Shown piece after piece: positions 1 to 8,326 of a DNA stretch of 28,691 nucleotides. A program made the translations under genes and the position numbers. The notes beneath the pieces were generated by a model that was not told where the DNA came from, did not search any database, and saw only the letters and a program-made list of their open reading frames with translations. Positions within the stretch are counted from its first letter, which is position 1, and each line of letters starts with the position of its first letter. Source of the DNA: Candidatus Melainabacteria bacterium. Lineage in GTDB: Bacteria; Cyanobacteriota; Vampirovibrionia; Obscuribacterales; Obscuribacteraceae. Location of the stretch: the NCBI GenBank assembly GCA_003151275.1, contig PLXC01000052.1, forward strand, positions 1 to 28,691, given 5' to 3'.

Positions 1-998
1 ATGGTAAAGCCTTTGAGAGAGGGCATGATAAAGTCATTGAGATTGCCCGGAGCTCCAGTTCCAAGACTACTGTCATAACTGAAGTTGCTTGCCTTGGTGC
101 CATTGCTGTAGTCGATGCTAGTCAGTCTGTGCGCAGCATCCCAATGAAAATTGGTGCCACCCCGATCCTCAACTGTAATATTGCCGTTCTTGTCTGTCAA
201 TTCAACTTGACCGTTCAATTTGGTCGAGCCATCAGCATTCTTTTGCGGCTCTACACTGATATCCATAGGATTTTGGTGGTTCTTGTCGGAAGCCGCGTAA
301 TACTTGCCGCCAGAGAGTGTATAAGTCTCGGCTGGCTTGCCTTCCGGCTTATCGGTCATGCTGACCAGCGTGTCGCCATGATAGTCAAATGTCTTGGCGT
401 CCTTACCACTGATTACGCTGGTCAAATGGCCACTTGCATCGTGACTCGTGGTGCCACCCCAGGCAGTCGTAAGAGTTGTGGAACCATCTGGATGGGTTAC
501 CGTTTCGGCACCGCCGCCATTGAGAGTGACCACGTCGGAGTTGGTCTTGCCAGTCGCCTTGCCGTTCATGCTTTCGTGATATTTACCATCCTGGGAGCTG
601 TAGTTCCATGTGTCTCCATGCTTGGAGTAAGACTCTACATGTCCCGCTGCGTCGTAGGAGAATGTGGTGCCGTGCGACTTGGTAACCAGACTGGATTGTC
701 CGTCGGAAGGCGTTTTTCCAGGTTCGCTAATGCCTCTAAATGCCGCATCACCATTGCCAGCCGAAACTATATCAAGGTGCGGCAAGATGCCATCTGCATG
801 AAGTTTGTCATTTACTTGCGCCAGGTCAGCCTTAAATTGCGACTTGTCTACCTTGCCTGCTTGGGAATCTTGTTGGCGAAGTTGATTGACCTCGTCATGA
901 AGTTTCGACGATCCAACATCATGGTGTTGATTATCGCTCTCTATACGATTGACCGTTTGCTGGACACGATCAGCGGAATTGGTTGGGGGTGTGGCCAT
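1..998 (-). CDS. YD/RHS-like repeat protein, 5' part (runs off left edge)
   Basis: The minus strand is open from an ATG at 998-996 to the window edge, giving about 332 residues without a stop. GGAG lies 7 bases upstream of the ATG. Residues 1-78 are hydrophilic and helical, ending in a GILPHLDI segment like the N-terminus of the calpain (13081-14778). From about residue 110 the chain becomes YD-type repeats: FSYDAAGHV, SHDASGHLTSV, FDYHGDTLVSM, FHWDAAHRLTSIDY. Such repeats form beta-shells in RHS/tc-toxin-like proteins. No signal peptide is visible. The C-terminal part, which would hold any toxin or enzyme domain, is outside the window. The function is therefore unknown; a large polymorphic-toxin-like or surface protein is an inference. 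The opposite strand also has a long open frame here, but it lacks any recognisable protein character. Confidence 0.8.
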   Translation of the reverse strand, partial: MATPPTNSADRVQQTVNRIESDNQHHDVGSSKLHDEVNQLRQQDSQAGKVDKSQFKADLAQVNDKLHADGILPHLDIVSAGNGDAAFRGISEPGKTPSDGQSSLVTKSHGTTFSYDAAGHVESYSKHGDTWNYSSQDGKYHESMNGKATGKTNSDVVTLNGGGAETVTHPDGSTTLTTAWGGTTSHDASGHLTSVISGKDAKTFDYHGDTLVSMTDKPEGKPAETYTLSGGKYYAASDKNHQNPMDISVEPQKNADGSTKLNGQVELTDKNGNITVEDRGGTNFHWDAAHRLTSIDYSNGTKASNFSYDSSLGTGAPGNLNDFIMPSLKGFT

Positions 999-1331
999 GA
1001 AAAGTCTCCACGCAAGAAGAACAGCCATATGTAGTAACTAGCGAAGTCGCTAGAAGCAGACGAAACCAACACAGTGGCTAGTCTGGGAACGGCAGAAAGC
1101 CGTTGAAAAACTTGGGGCTCTTGCATTCTCCATCAGCTTGACAATTTTGTCATATTAATTCTGACTGGATGGGCAAGTACCTGCCACGACTTACAAAGTG
1201 CCGCTACACCGGCTTCGCCTGAACAGGTAGTGTGTTACGATGCTGAAATTCTAGAAATCGAAATTATCCTTCAGGGATCTCATCAAACAGTTGTTGGGTC
1301 GCGTGATCAAGTGTTTCGGAATCAACGCCTT
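999..1331. promoter_or_regulatory. Divergent intergenic region with three short palindromes
   Basis: This 333-base gap separates the minus-strand YD-repeat gene from the plus-strand lysozyme-like gene. It contains three inverted repeats. CTAGCGA-ag-TCGCTAG lies at 1038-1053, AACGGC-agaaa-GCCGTT at 1088-1104, and TGACAA-tt-TTGTCA at 1139-1152. None is followed by a T-run typical of a terminator in either likely direction. They could be operators or 5'-UTR hairpins of the minus-strand gene. I see no convincing pair of -35/-10 boxes. No gene is called here. Confidence 0.35.
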
Positions 1332-2210
1332 ATGAAGCATCGCTTTGGACAAAACCAGACTATTTCTTATTTCATCACCGGCGTTTTTTTGGCTAGCCCT
1401 GCTCTTGCTTGCTCCGCGGCAGAGTTGAGTAACAGCGAAAAAACGACGCGCAACGATGAGGTTGGTATCACCAAGGTGACTGCAGATTTGCATCTTTCTG
1501 CAGCTGAAGCGAAATTGATCGGTGACGCCATCTGGCGCAATGAATGTGGCGGGCGCATCGATGGATTAACATCATGGAACGCAGGCGAAGGCTTCCCATC
1601 TTTGGGAATCGGACATTTTATCTGGTACCGCGAGTCTGCGCCCGAACGTTTTGAAGAGAGCTTCCCAAGCCTGTTGGCATTTCTAAAAGCCAATCACGCA
1701 AGGCTTCCTGCCTGGCTTACCCCGGAAACTCATTGTCCGTGGAATTCTCGTGATCAGTTTTTGCGCGACGCGAACGGAAAGAAGCTCAGCGAGCTTCGCG
1801 CATTGCTAGTTCTTACCGTGCCGCTGCAAACTCAGTTCATCGTACAGCGATTGAAGAGTGCACTGCCAATGGTGCTAGAGAAAGTGCCTGAGTCAGATCG
1901 ATCAAAGCTCCAAGAGCGCTTCTTTCGCGTGCTCCATAGCGGAAGCGCGGGCACATTTGCACTTGTCGACTACGTGAATTTCAAGGGTGAAGGAGTTAAC
2001 GAGAAAGAACGATACAAGGGAGAAGGATGGGGTCTTCTGCAAGTTCTTCAAGGGATGAGCGACCAAGGAGATCCGTTGCAGCAGTTTTCCAAGAGCGCCG
2101 CAGCTGCATTGACCAACCGCGTATCAAATGCGCCGACAGAACGTCATGAAGAAAGATGGCTCGCGGGCTGGAAGAAACGCGTGGCGAATTATGCGTCTTT
2201 TGACAAATAA
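1332..2210 (+). CDS. Secreted lysozyme-like protein
   Basis: The frame is open from 1230, but the ATG at 1332 is preferred. From there the protein begins MKHRF, then a hydrophobic stretch ending ALA-C at residues 25-27, a plausible signal-peptidase I site. The 292-residue product has a Glu in RNECGG (residue 71). About 20 residues later comes SLGIGHFIWY (90-99). This spacing resembles the catalytic Glu and GIGH turn of T4-type lysozymes. A second conserved-looking block, DYVNFKGEG...YKGEGWGLLQVLQGM, lies at 213-242. I infer a periplasmic or exported peptidoglycan-active enzyme, but the family name is not certain. The ribosome binding site is weak. The gene is convergent with the GHL10 gene and ends 77 bases from it. 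Confidence 0.72.
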   Translation: MKHRFGQNQTISYFITGVFLASPALACSAAELSNSEKTTRNDEVGITKVTADLHLSAAEAKLIGDAIWRNECGGRIDGLTSWNAGEGFPSLGIGHFIWYRESAPERFEESFPSLLAFLKANHARLPAWLTPETHCPWNSRDQFLRDANGKKLSELRALLVLTVPLQTQFIVQRLKSALPMVLEKVPESDRSKLQERFFRVLHSGSAGTFALVDYVNFKGEGVNEKERYKGEGWGLLQVLQGMSDQGDPLQQFSKSAAAALTNRVSNAPTERHEERWLAGWKKRVANYASFDK

Positions 2211-2237
2211 GTTTCGAACAGCAATCCGGAAACCAGG

Positions 2238-2255
2238 CAAAGCGACGTAGCTTTG
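2238..2255. terminator. Possible hairpin between convergent genes
   Basis: CAAAGC and GCTTTG form perfect 6-base arms around a 6-base loop, between the convergent lysozyme-like and GHL10 genes. There is no T-run on either side, so a factor-independent terminator is only a weak possibility. Confidence 0.2.
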
Positions 2256-2287
2256 AGATGCGGCGCGCTCGACAAATTCGAAATGAA

Positions 2288-4858
2288 TTACTGCGCACCG
2301 GGGATGATGGCGGAAGTTGCGGCAGGCATAACGGCGGATGTGGCTGAGGTGTTTCGGCTCTTACGCACTGGCACGCCGCGCAATTCGGCACCATTAGTTT
2401 CAGCAAGCGAGTTACTTACCCATCTCGCTTTGTGAGAAGCGTAAGACAAAATCGCCTCAACTTGTCCCAAATAACTAACGATGTACTGAGCCCGGAAACC
2501 CCGTTGAATAAACGCTTCCAATCGCAGCCAGTTTTTGATCGTGGCATGCAAGCTAGTTACGTCTTTCAAGACAGCTTCGATGGCTTCTGGCGATGACTTG
2601 CTATTTAGACCATGCAGATTTTTTTGAATGGCATCAATTTGCTGAAGTACGTCATTGGTGCTGGCTTGGTCAGAAAGAATGTGTTTCTGCGGATCTTGCA
2701 AATAACGATTGACCATTGAGGCGAAATCATCCACCAACAATCTGCTGGCGCGCAGAGGTTCAGACTGCGGAGTAAGTAACGGTTGCCTGCGATATGGTCC
2801 CAATTTTAGAACGTTCACTTTCTTATCGTCGAGATGAGCAGCAGCGAACATCGTCGTTCCCAACGTGCCCATCTCACGAGCTGAATCAAGCTGCTCAACC
2901 AAGCCGGCTGTATCTAACTGTCGAATCGACAAGCCTGGATATACGAGAGCACGATCACCGGTAGATTCACGCACATAGCCAGCCGCTGTCGTCAGCTCTT
3001 TAGCAGTTTGGACGTAAGTCATCGGGTTAAGTGTGTCAATCCAACCATTAGCGACCCATGTCTCCCACTCTTGTTGAATTTGATTGATCCGCATTCTTCG
3101 CGGCATGGCATAGACAGCTGCCGAGATTCGCAGATTTGGTTTCGAGGTGCGCAGAGTACTCGATATGTCTTTAACGAAACTATTGATCTGGGCGATCTTC
3201 CAGGCTTGCCAAACTTGCCGTGTTTCTTCATCTAGATGATCTAAACTCAGCCCGGTTTCCTGCTCGAATTTCTGGCGACCAAGCCAGTTGAAACCCATTT
3301 CCGCATTCTTTCCGTTGAATGGATAGCGAATGTAGTCGAGCTGAATTCCATCGACAGCATAATTTTTGGATACTTCCATTATCAAATCTTTTGCATATCG
3401 ACGCGCATCTGGATTCGATGGATCGATCCAAAACTCATGCTGCTTTGGTGGCAACAGAGAGCCGTTTTGCGCGGCGAGCGCCCAAGCGAAGTCATGGGTA
3501 GATAACACAGGTCCGGGATAATCGGCTTGCTTGCCCACAATAGGATTGTGTTTTGCATTGCCGACGTTGAAAACCCACATCCAAGCATGCAGTTCCATAT
3601 TATGGCGACGAGCTTCCTTCAATGCGCTGCCCAACGGATCCCAACCGATAGTGTCAGGATTTTGAACCGCCAATTTGCTCGGATACATGGCGAAGCCGGC
3701 GTTGTTCGTTTCAAAATAAACAACGTTGATACCAGACGCTTTTAGTTTGTCGAATACAGCCGCCATTCCTTTTGGATTTTTGGTGGCGATAATGGTGCCT
3801 CGATCCAACCAAACAGATCGAGCTTCGACCGGACGAACAGGCATTGCCTGAGCGAAGGCCATAGAAAAATCTGCCCGTGCTTGCTGCAGGAATTCATCAG
3901 CTTCGTAATAGCGACGATCGTGATACGCATCTTTGAATTGTTTGACGTGGTTAGTGGCTGCATCAAGATTTTGCTGAATGACCTTAAAAGGAACAGCCAG
4001 ATCAGCCTGCTTTGCAGTATTGATAGTCTCTTCGGTGCGCTTCGTTAAATAGTCCAGTTCTTGCTGAATCGTTTGAAAGTCGGCAAAACTGATTTGCACG
4101 GCAGACTGTTGGGTGATGCCAGGCGACAACTCTTCTAGCGCTACTTGCAACAAGTGTGCGTTGGACGTGATATCACCTTGCAGACCTGGTGCCCATGAAA
4201 GATAAACAGCGTTGTTTTTTCTGGCAGCAGCGGAACCCAGCTTGTTACCACTGGCATCAGACCAAGAAGCCAAAGGAGCAGCGCCTTCACCGAGCGTAAA
4301 GTCAGCCGATACGCTGCCGATTGGGAAGTCTTCTGCTACAGGGGTTGCACCTCTCGTCCACTGAAGCTTATGTGCATCCGTGGACGTCGATTGTTTGCCT
4401 ACTGTTACGCCGGCTAAAGACTCGAGTGCTTGTCCATTAGCTAATGCCGTGCCACCAGAATCGGTGATTAAAAGTTTGCCTCCACCTTTCTGGAACTCAC
4501 TCAAGGCGTTCACCACATCTGGTGGCTCATCAACCAGCAATGGAACGATGATCAATTTGTATCCGGAAAGGCGTGATGGTCCGGCGCTAACGTCGATGTC
4601 GCTAAGTTCGTCAAAGCGCATGTTAGCCGCTTCCAGAGCGTGCTTGAAGATTCCCCAATCTTCTTCATAAGTGCCAAGGTGAGCTTCTTGGTAGGCAATC
4701 GCATTACGAGAACTCTTCAGCACCGCTACTGGTGCAGCCGCAAAAGCAGGCGCGCAATATACAAAAGCGTTGCCCGTTAAACTTACCAATGCCACCATGG
4801 TGGCAGATAAAGCTTTTTGCACATTTTTTTGCACAGCAGATCGTGATGGTTTCCCCAA
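2288..4858 (-). CDS. Secreted GHL10 (glycoside-hydrolase-like family 10) protein
   Basis: This is a roughly 856-residue protein. A signal peptide with a hydrophobic core (ATMVALVSLTGNAF) is followed by an APAFAA cleavage region. Residues about 43-245 look like a Rossmann/GATase-like domain (YKLIIVPLL, GGKLLITDSGG). Residues about 255-345 are helical and probably coiled. Residues about 347-690 match the GHL10/DUF187 TIM-barrel family, with RSVWLDRGT, INVVYFETNN, LHAWMWVFN and VDGIQLDYIRYP, whose Asp is the expected acidic residue. A helical tail of about 160 residues is extra compared with plain GHL10 proteins. The frame extends to a GTG at 4873, but that GTG directly precedes the AGGAGG at 4870-4865. 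The TTG at 4858 sits 6 bases after AGGAGG and is the better start. Role inferred: envelope polysaccharide or peptidoglycan-sugar processing. It follows smpB directly. Confidence 0.85.
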   Translation of the reverse strand: MGKPSRSAVQKNVQKALSATMVALVSLTGNAFVYCAPAFAAAPVAVLKSSRNAIAYQEAHLGTYEEDWGIFKHALEAANMRFDELSDIDVSAGPSRLSGYKLIIVPLLVDEPPDVVNALSEFQKGGGKLLITDSGGTALANGQALESLAGVTVGKQSTSTDAHKLQWTRGATPVAEDFPIGSVSADFTLGEGAAPLASWSDASGNKLGSAAARKNNAVYLSWAPGLQGDITSNAHLLQVALEELSPGITQQSAVQISFADFQTIQQELDYLTKRTEETINTAKQADLAVPFKVIQQNLDAATNHVKQFKDAYHDRRYYEADEFLQQARADFSMAFAQAMPVRPVEARSVWLDRGTIIATKNPKGMAAVFDKLKASGINVVYFETNNAGFAMYPSKLAVQNPDTIGWDPLGSALKEARRHNMELHAWMWVFNVGNAKHNPIVGKQADYPGPVLSTHDFAWALAAQNGSLLPPKQHEFWIDPSNPDARRYAKDLIMEVSKNYAVDGIQLDYIRYPFNGKNAEMGFNWLGRQKFEQETGLSLDHLDEETRQVWQAWKIAQINSFVKDISSTLRTSKPNLRISAAVYAMPRRMRINQIQQEWETWVANGWIDTLNPMTYVQTAKELTTAAGYVRESTGDRALVYPGLSIRQLDTAGLVEQLDSAREMGTLGTTMFAAAHLDDKKVNVLKLGPYRRQPLLTPQSEPLRASRLLVDDFASMVNRYLQDPQKHILSDQASTNDVLQQIDAIQKNLHGLNSKSSPEAIEAVLKDVTSLHATIKNWLRLEAFIQRGFRAQYIVSYLGQVEAILSYASHKARWVSNSLAETNGAELRGVPVRKSRNTSATSAVMPAATSAIIPGAQ

Positions 4859-4864
4859 TGCGTT

Positions 4865-4870
4865 CCTCCT
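4865..4870 (-). promoter_or_regulatory. Shine-Dalgarno AGGAGG deciding a TTG start
   Basis: On the minus strand the smpB stop TAG (4875-4873) runs into GTGAGGAGGAACGCATTG. AGGAGG lies 6 bases before TTG 4858-4856. A start at the GTG would place the perfect Shine-Dalgarno sequence inside the coding region. This supports TTG initiation for the GHL10 gene. Confidence 0.6.
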
Positions 4871-4872
4871 CA

Positions 4873-5379
4873 CTAGCGATCCCTCTTCATAAGTCTTTCG
4901 ATGTCCCGTTTGGCGTCCTTCTTAGCTATAGTCTCGCGTTTATCGTAGAGCTGCTTGCCCTTCGCCAACGCTATATCAACTTTGCAAAGATTTCCCTTAA
5001 AAATGAGTTTCAACGGAATCAAGGTCAATCCTTTTTCCTGCATTTGCTGCTTGAGCTTCAGGATCTGCCGGGCATGCATAAGTAGTTTACGCTTTCTCAG
5101 CGGATCGTGATTGAAACGGTTTCCGTGATCGTAAGGAGATATATGGCAGTTATACAGCCATAGCTCACCGCCTTCGATTTTGGCGAATGCATCAGACAAA
5201 TTGGCGCGCCCCTGCCGAATCGATTTAACTTCGGTGCCAACCAGTGCCACACCCGCCTCAAATACTTCGATCAGATGGTAATCGTGACGCGCACGCCTAT
5301 TGTCGGCAACCGTTTTCACCAACGGTTTGTCGTCTTTGGTCGCTTTAGATTTGTCGGCTACCTTAGCCATTGCACCCAT
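4873..5379 (-). CDS. smpB: SsrA-binding protein SmpB
   Basis: SmpB binds tmRNA and delivers it to stalled ribosomes for trans-translation. The 168-residue product has the family landmarks: NRRARHDYHLIE, AGVALVGTEVKSIRQGRANLSDAFAKI, LYNCHISPY, then LRKRKLLMH and LIPLKLIFKGNLCKVDIALAKGK, and the basic C-terminal tail KRETIAKKDAKRDIERLMKR. Bacterial SmpB is usually 150-160 residues; the first 20 or so here are an extra lysine-rich leader. Either ATG 5379 or ATG 5370 could start translation, as neither has a strong ribosome binding site. A possible -10 (TATACT on the minus strand, 5412-5407) lies about 30 bases upstream, without a clear -35. The GHL10 gene follows immediately. No tmRNA gene was recognised in the flanking gap. 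Confidence 0.96.
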   Translation of the reverse strand: MGAMAKVADKSKATKDDKPLVKTVADNRRARHDYHLIEVFEAGVALVGTEVKSIRQGRANLSDAFAKIEGGELWLYNCHISPYDHGNRFNHDPLRKRKLLMHARQILKLKQQMQEKGLTLIPLKLIFKGNLCKVDIALAKGKQLYDKRETIAKKDAKRDIERLMKRDR

Positions 5380-5685
5380 CTACAAAATTATTTGATAAAG
5401 ATCCAGTATAGGGCATCCTGAGTTTATTTTCGGTCTCTCTAAAAGCTGATTGGGGGCTGATTGCGTGAGAGACGGTGATATATACGCGGCTTTCATGTGT
5501 AAAGTTGTCGATACTTAGCCACGCCGCTTCGCTGTGATCTCTACAATTCGAATAGGCTGGTGTAAATTATTGTTATCCGAAATATCAATGAGCAGTTCTA
5601 ACGGCAGCGCGCAACGCGCTTGGCAAGCCGTGCTATCATTTTAAAAGCTGGAGATGGCGCATCTGACTAAGAGACCGAACATCCC
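5380..5685. other. Intergenic gap with a GC-rich hairpin
   Basis: This divergent gap lies between smpB and the acetyltransferase gene. The clearest structure is AGCGCG-caa-CGCGCT at 5606-5620, enclosed by an outer ACGGC/GCCGT pair (5601-5605 and 5627-5631). It lies about 55 bases before the acetyltransferase start and could be a leader hairpin. I see no tmRNA, tRNA or convincing small gene. Confidence 0.3.
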
Positions 5686-6753
5686 ATGATCAAAATCGAA
5701 CCTCTTTTCGCAACCGATTGCACCCAAACAAGGGCGATTCTCAGGCATCAAAATGAGCCTATGCCCTATGAAAGTTTTTGTGCGGAAGATGCTCTCAGCT
5801 TGAAAGGACTTACGTTTTGGCAACACTGGATGCCATGCCGATTGCACTTAGCACCTTCCGTTTACATCGCAAAGGAAGATGGAGTGGTGCTCGGCTTGAT
5901 TTCGCTTAAAACCTTGGGTAAATCGCGAGCCTGCTGGCGCATCGATCATCTGGTTGTCCATCCCAATCATCGTGGTCGAGGCATTGCCCAAGAGCTGCTC
6001 AGATTTGTTTTCGCTCTCTTCGGAAGCCAGGGTGTGAGTCATTTTATAGCGGAAGTTTCAGATCAAAATTCTGCTGCATTGAATCTCATGGGCAATTGCG
6101 GATTCCGCAGATGCGCCAAACTGACTCAATATCAGGTTCCATCAGATTACACAGAACCCGTCGCCGAAGAAGAGGCAAGCTACTTCCGACTGGCTCTGCC
6201 TGAGGACAAGCAGAGGCTTTATCAATTGCATCAGGACGCCTTGCCTCCTGATCACCGGCTCATCTATGAATGGTCACCTGAAGACTTCGCTGTTTCAGAC
6301 TTACCGGTAGAAAATTTCGATAAAACAATTAAACGGCTGATCAAAGGCAAGACCTGGTTCTGGGTGTCGCAAGATAACGAACGCAAGGCGCTTACTTCCG
6401 CAGTGCGAGTCACTGCGCATCAGGAAGGAGACTTCCATCTTGAGTTCGCCGTGCACCCTGGCTGGCTTCACATGGCCGATGAAATCGTCGTTTTTGTTTT
6501 AGGCATGATGAAACGCGCCGGCATGAAAGGAGTCGTCAACGCAAAAGGTTACGATTACCAGCCGGCAGTTGTCGAAGCGCTGGAGAAAGCCGGTTTGGAA
6601 CGTAACGGTTCGTTTTCGCTGCTGGCAAGAGAGCATTGGCTGCGCGCGAAGCAGCCTAGAGCGCTTAAACTCGATCGGGGCGTCTCTCTTGCGCCAATTG
6701 CAAACCCCGCTGTTAACATGCCAAGAACCGCCAACGGCGGCGGCGATACATAG
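5686..6753 (+). CDS. GNAT-family N-acetyltransferase, double-length
   Basis: The 355-residue product has a GNAT N-terminal half. Residues 82-106 carry a beta-4 strand (WRIDHLVVHP) and the acetyl-CoA pyrophosphate-binding motif HRGRGIAQELL. Residues 127-142 carry the usual late motif SAALNLMGNCGFRR. Single GNAT domains are about 150 residues. The remaining 200 or so (ASYFRLALPEDKQRLYQLH..., FHLEFAVHPGW) read like a second, degenerate GNAT half without a clear RxxGxG loop. A Pro/Ala/Asn-rich tail ends the chain. Substrate unknown; protein N-terminal or small-molecule acetylation are both possible. It is transcribed toward the str locus but separated from it by 300 bases containing a strong promoter. 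Confidence 0.85.
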   Translation: MIKIEPLFATDCTQTRAILRHQNEPMPYESFCAEDALSLKGLTFWQHWMPCRLHLAPSVYIAKEDGVVLGLISLKTLGKSRACWRIDHLVVHPNHRGRGIAQELLRFVFALFGSQGVSHFIAEVSDQNSAALNLMGNCGFRRCAKLTQYQVPSDYTEPVAEEEASYFRLALPEDKQRLYQLHQDALPPDHRLIYEWSPEDFAVSDLPVENFDKTIKRLIKGKTWFWVSQDNERKALTSAVRVTAHQEGDFHLEFAVHPGWLHMADEIVVFVLGMMKRAGMKGVVNAKGYDYQPAVVEALEKAGLERNGSFSLLAREHWLRAKQPRALKLDRGVSLAPIANPAVNMPRTANGGGDT

Positions 6754-6887
6754 TTTCAAAGTTGTATAAATAGATAAAGTATTTGCGAAGAACGCCCGGT
6801 TGGGGGTCGACATCTGTTAACCTGACATTTACTCATGACCTAAGGCCATGGGCGCAATGGACTGTTCGCAGCCAGGGCGGGCGCACA

Positions 6888-6917
6888 TTGACAGCGGTGC
6901 CGGACTATCGGTATCAT
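6888..6917 (+). promoter_or_regulatory. Promoter of the rpsL-rpsG operon
   Basis: A consensus TTGACA (6888-6893) is followed after 18 bases by TATCAT (6912-6917). The start of transcription would be near 6924, giving a leader of about 130 bases. Position and match quality make this the likely main promoter of the ribosomal protein genes. Confidence 0.6.
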
Positions 6918-6954
6918 TGCCAGTCGCCTTTCGCTTCTTCCTAGGAAAGCCTAC

Positions 6955-7001
6955 GCAGCCAAGCTGCCCGGCAATCCAGGAGTGCCAAGCAGCTTAGCTG
7001 C
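6955..7001 (+). promoter_or_regulatory. Two near-identical hairpins in the rpsL leader
   Basis: GCAGC-caa-GCTGC at 6955-6967 and GCAGC-tta-GCTGC at 6989-7001 have identical 5-base arms and 3-base loops. They lie in the untranslated leader between the promoter and rpsL. Str operons are often autoregulated by S7 on the mRNA, but in E. coli the site is between rpsL and rpsG. Regulation through these hairpins is only a possibility. Confidence 0.4.
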
Positions 7002-7056
7002 CTAGCATCAGAACTGGAAGTGAAGAGTACGCAATCAGCTATTCAGGAGCTTTTCG

Positions 7057-7464
7057 GTGCCGACCATCAACCAACTAATCCGCAGAGAGCGCGCAAAGGT
7101 GACTTACAAAACGAAGTCCCCGGCGCTTAAGTCTTGCCCGCAACGCCGTGGCGTTTGCACCCAGGTTAAGACCACAACGCCAAAGAAGCCGAATTCAGCG
7201 CTTCGCAAAATTGCTCGTGTTCGCCTGACAAATGGCACAGAAATCACCGCTTATATCCCAGGCGTCGGCCACAACCTCCAAGAGCACAGTGTAGTGCTGG
7301 TAAGAGGCGGACGGGTCAAAGATTTACCGGGCGTTCGTTATCACATCGTACGGGGCGCGCTCGACACCGCTGGTGTTAAGGACAGAATGCAGTCCCGCTC
7401 CAAGTACGGCACCAAACGTCCTAAACCAGGCGCTGCAGCAGCCGCCGCCGCCAAGAAGAAGTAG
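7057..7464 (+). CDS. rpsL: 30S ribosomal protein S12
   Basis: S12 lies at the decoding centre of the small subunit. The 135-residue product matches throughout: [78 protein letters not shown] (in separate conserved blocks) and [10 protein letters not shown]. Lysines 43/44 and K88, the usual positions of streptomycin-resistance changes, are lysine here, as in sensitive strains. D89 is the residue often beta-methylthiolated. The chain ends in an Ala-run and KKK, about ten residues more than common S12. The start is GTG with GGAG 7 bases upstream. rpsG follows after 23 bases. Confidence 0.98.
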   Translation: MPTINQLIRRERAKVTYKTKSPALKSCPQRRGVCTQVKTTTPKKPNSALRKIARVRLTNGTEITAYIPGVGHNLQEHSVVLVRGGRVKDLPGVRYHIVRGALDTAGVKDRMQSRSKYGTKRPKPGAAAAAAAKKK

Positions 7465-7487
7465 TTTCACAAGCAGGATAAATAGCA

Positions 7488-7961
7488 ATGTCACGCAGAA
7501 GCAGTCCCGAAAAACGCATTCCCGAACCTGATCCGATCTTCGGAAGTCAGCTCGTACAGCGCTTCATCAACAGAATGATGCAACGCGGCAAAAGAAGCAC
7601 CGCACAAAGACTCTTTTACGACTCACTCAACCTTCTTAAAGAAAGAAGCAAACAGCAAGAGCCAATGGATGTCTTCAACAAAGCTGTGAAGAACGTTACT
7701 CCACTTGTCGAAGTTAAAGCTCGCCGCGTCGGCGGATCCACGTATCAAGTGCCTGTTGAAGTGAAGCAATCACGCGGTGTTGCGTTGGCAACACAGTGGA
7801 TCATCACCAACAGCAGAAAGCGTCCAGGTCGCACATTTGCTGAGCGACTTTCGGCAGAACTGCTTGATGCCTCAAATGGCGCCGGTAATTCTGTAAGAAA
7901 GAAAGACGAAACCCACAAGATGGCTGAAGCCAACAAAGCTTTCGCTCACTATCGCTACTAA
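7488..7961 (+). CDS. rpsG: 30S ribosomal protein S7
   Basis: S7 is a primary 16S rRNA-binding protein that organises the 30S head. The 157-residue product has the standard length and motifs: MSRRSSPEKR, LVQRFINRMMQRGKRSTAQRL, VKARRVGGSTYQVPVEV, RGVALATQWI, and the C-terminal KKDETHKMAEANKAFAHYRY. An AGGA lies about 11 bases before the ATG. It is co-transcribed with rpsL. Two hairpins follow the stop codon, and fusA begins only after 365 bases, so readthrough into fusA may be controlled. Confidence 0.98.
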   Translation: MSRRSSPEKRIPEPDPIFGSQLVQRFINRMMQRGKRSTAQRLFYDSLNLLKERSKQQEPMDVFNKAVKNVTPLVEVKARRVGGSTYQVPVEVKQSRGVALATQWIITNSRKRPGRTFAERLSAELLDASNGAGNSVRKKDETHKMAEANKAFAHYRY

Positions 7962-7969
7962 AACTGGCT

Positions 7970-8026
7970 GATCGGTCTAACCGATCTATATATAGCTCAA
8001 GCGCTCAAGATATAGTTTAAGAGCGC
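7970..8026 (+). terminator. Two hairpins after rpsG (possible attenuator/terminator)
   Basis: GATCGGT-cta-ACCGATC (7970-7986) begins 9 bases after the rpsG stop and is followed by TATATATAG rather than a T-run. GCGCTC (8001-8006) pairs with GAGCGC (8021-8026) across a 14-base AT-rich loop. These may stop or weaken transcription between rpsG and fusA, or shield the mRNA 3' end. Confidence 0.4.
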
Positions 8027-8225
8027 CAGAGCGATAACCAGATTTGGTGGCGCCAAATAATTGTTGAGTTTTCAAAAGACTCGTCTAACGGCACTCTGCC
8101 TGAACTGATGTCGCGAAATCGGCTCCCTGAGTCGATTCAGCGCACAAAACCGGATCCCCTCAAGCTCACATCGCAGCCTTATTGTAAAGATACGCAAGGA
8201 TTTCGAGCCATGATTGATGAAATTT

Positions 8226-8254
8226 TTGTGGAGAATTCTGAGACAACGTGTTAT
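8226..8254 (+). promoter_or_regulatory. Possible fusA promoter
   Basis: TTGTGG (8226-8231) and TGTTAT (8249-8254) are 17 bases apart. Transcription would start near 8261, just before the GC-rich hairpin. Each box has two mismatches to consensus, so this is tentative. Confidence 0.35.
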
Positions 8255-8273
8255 TTTGCAATAGGCTGTCAAC

Positions 8274-8296
8274 AGCACGCCCCCCGCGGGGGTGCT
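8274..8296 (+). promoter_or_regulatory. GC-rich hairpin in the fusA leader
   Basis: AGCAC-g-CCCC pairs with GGGGGTGCT around a 4-base loop, with one bulged G. It ends 30 bases before the fusA ATG and is not followed by T residues, so it is unlikely to be a simple terminator. It may affect fusA mRNA translation or stability. Confidence 0.4.
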
Positions 8297-8326
8297 TAGT
8301 CAGTCTCGTCAAGGTACAGGTAACAT

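Larger units (their letters stand above)
6754..7056 (+). other. str-locus upstream region
   Basis: This gap holds no gene. It contains a well-formed sigma-70-type promoter (6888-6917), two related hairpins (6955-7001) and the rpsL ribosome binding site GGAG at 7046-7049, 7 bases before the GTG start. The part before 6880 shows nothing clear. Confidence 0.5.
7962..8326 (+). other. rpsG-fusA spacer
   Basis: This unusually long spacer for a str locus has no gene. It holds the two post-rpsG hairpins (7970-8026), a possible promoter (8226-8254) and a very GC-rich hairpin just ahead of fusA (8274-8296). Short open frames in it lack ribosome binding sites and protein character. Confidence 0.5.

Noticed and set aside
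129..1034. 301-codon open frame on the plus strand
   Set aside because: It is antisense to the YD-repeat gene, which has clear repeat motifs, a ribosome binding site and a plausible start. The plus-strand translation shows no domain features.
5380..5685. Possible tmRNA gene next to smpB
   Set aside because: No tRNA-Ala-like acceptor ends or tag-coding segment could be recognised in the 306-base gap.
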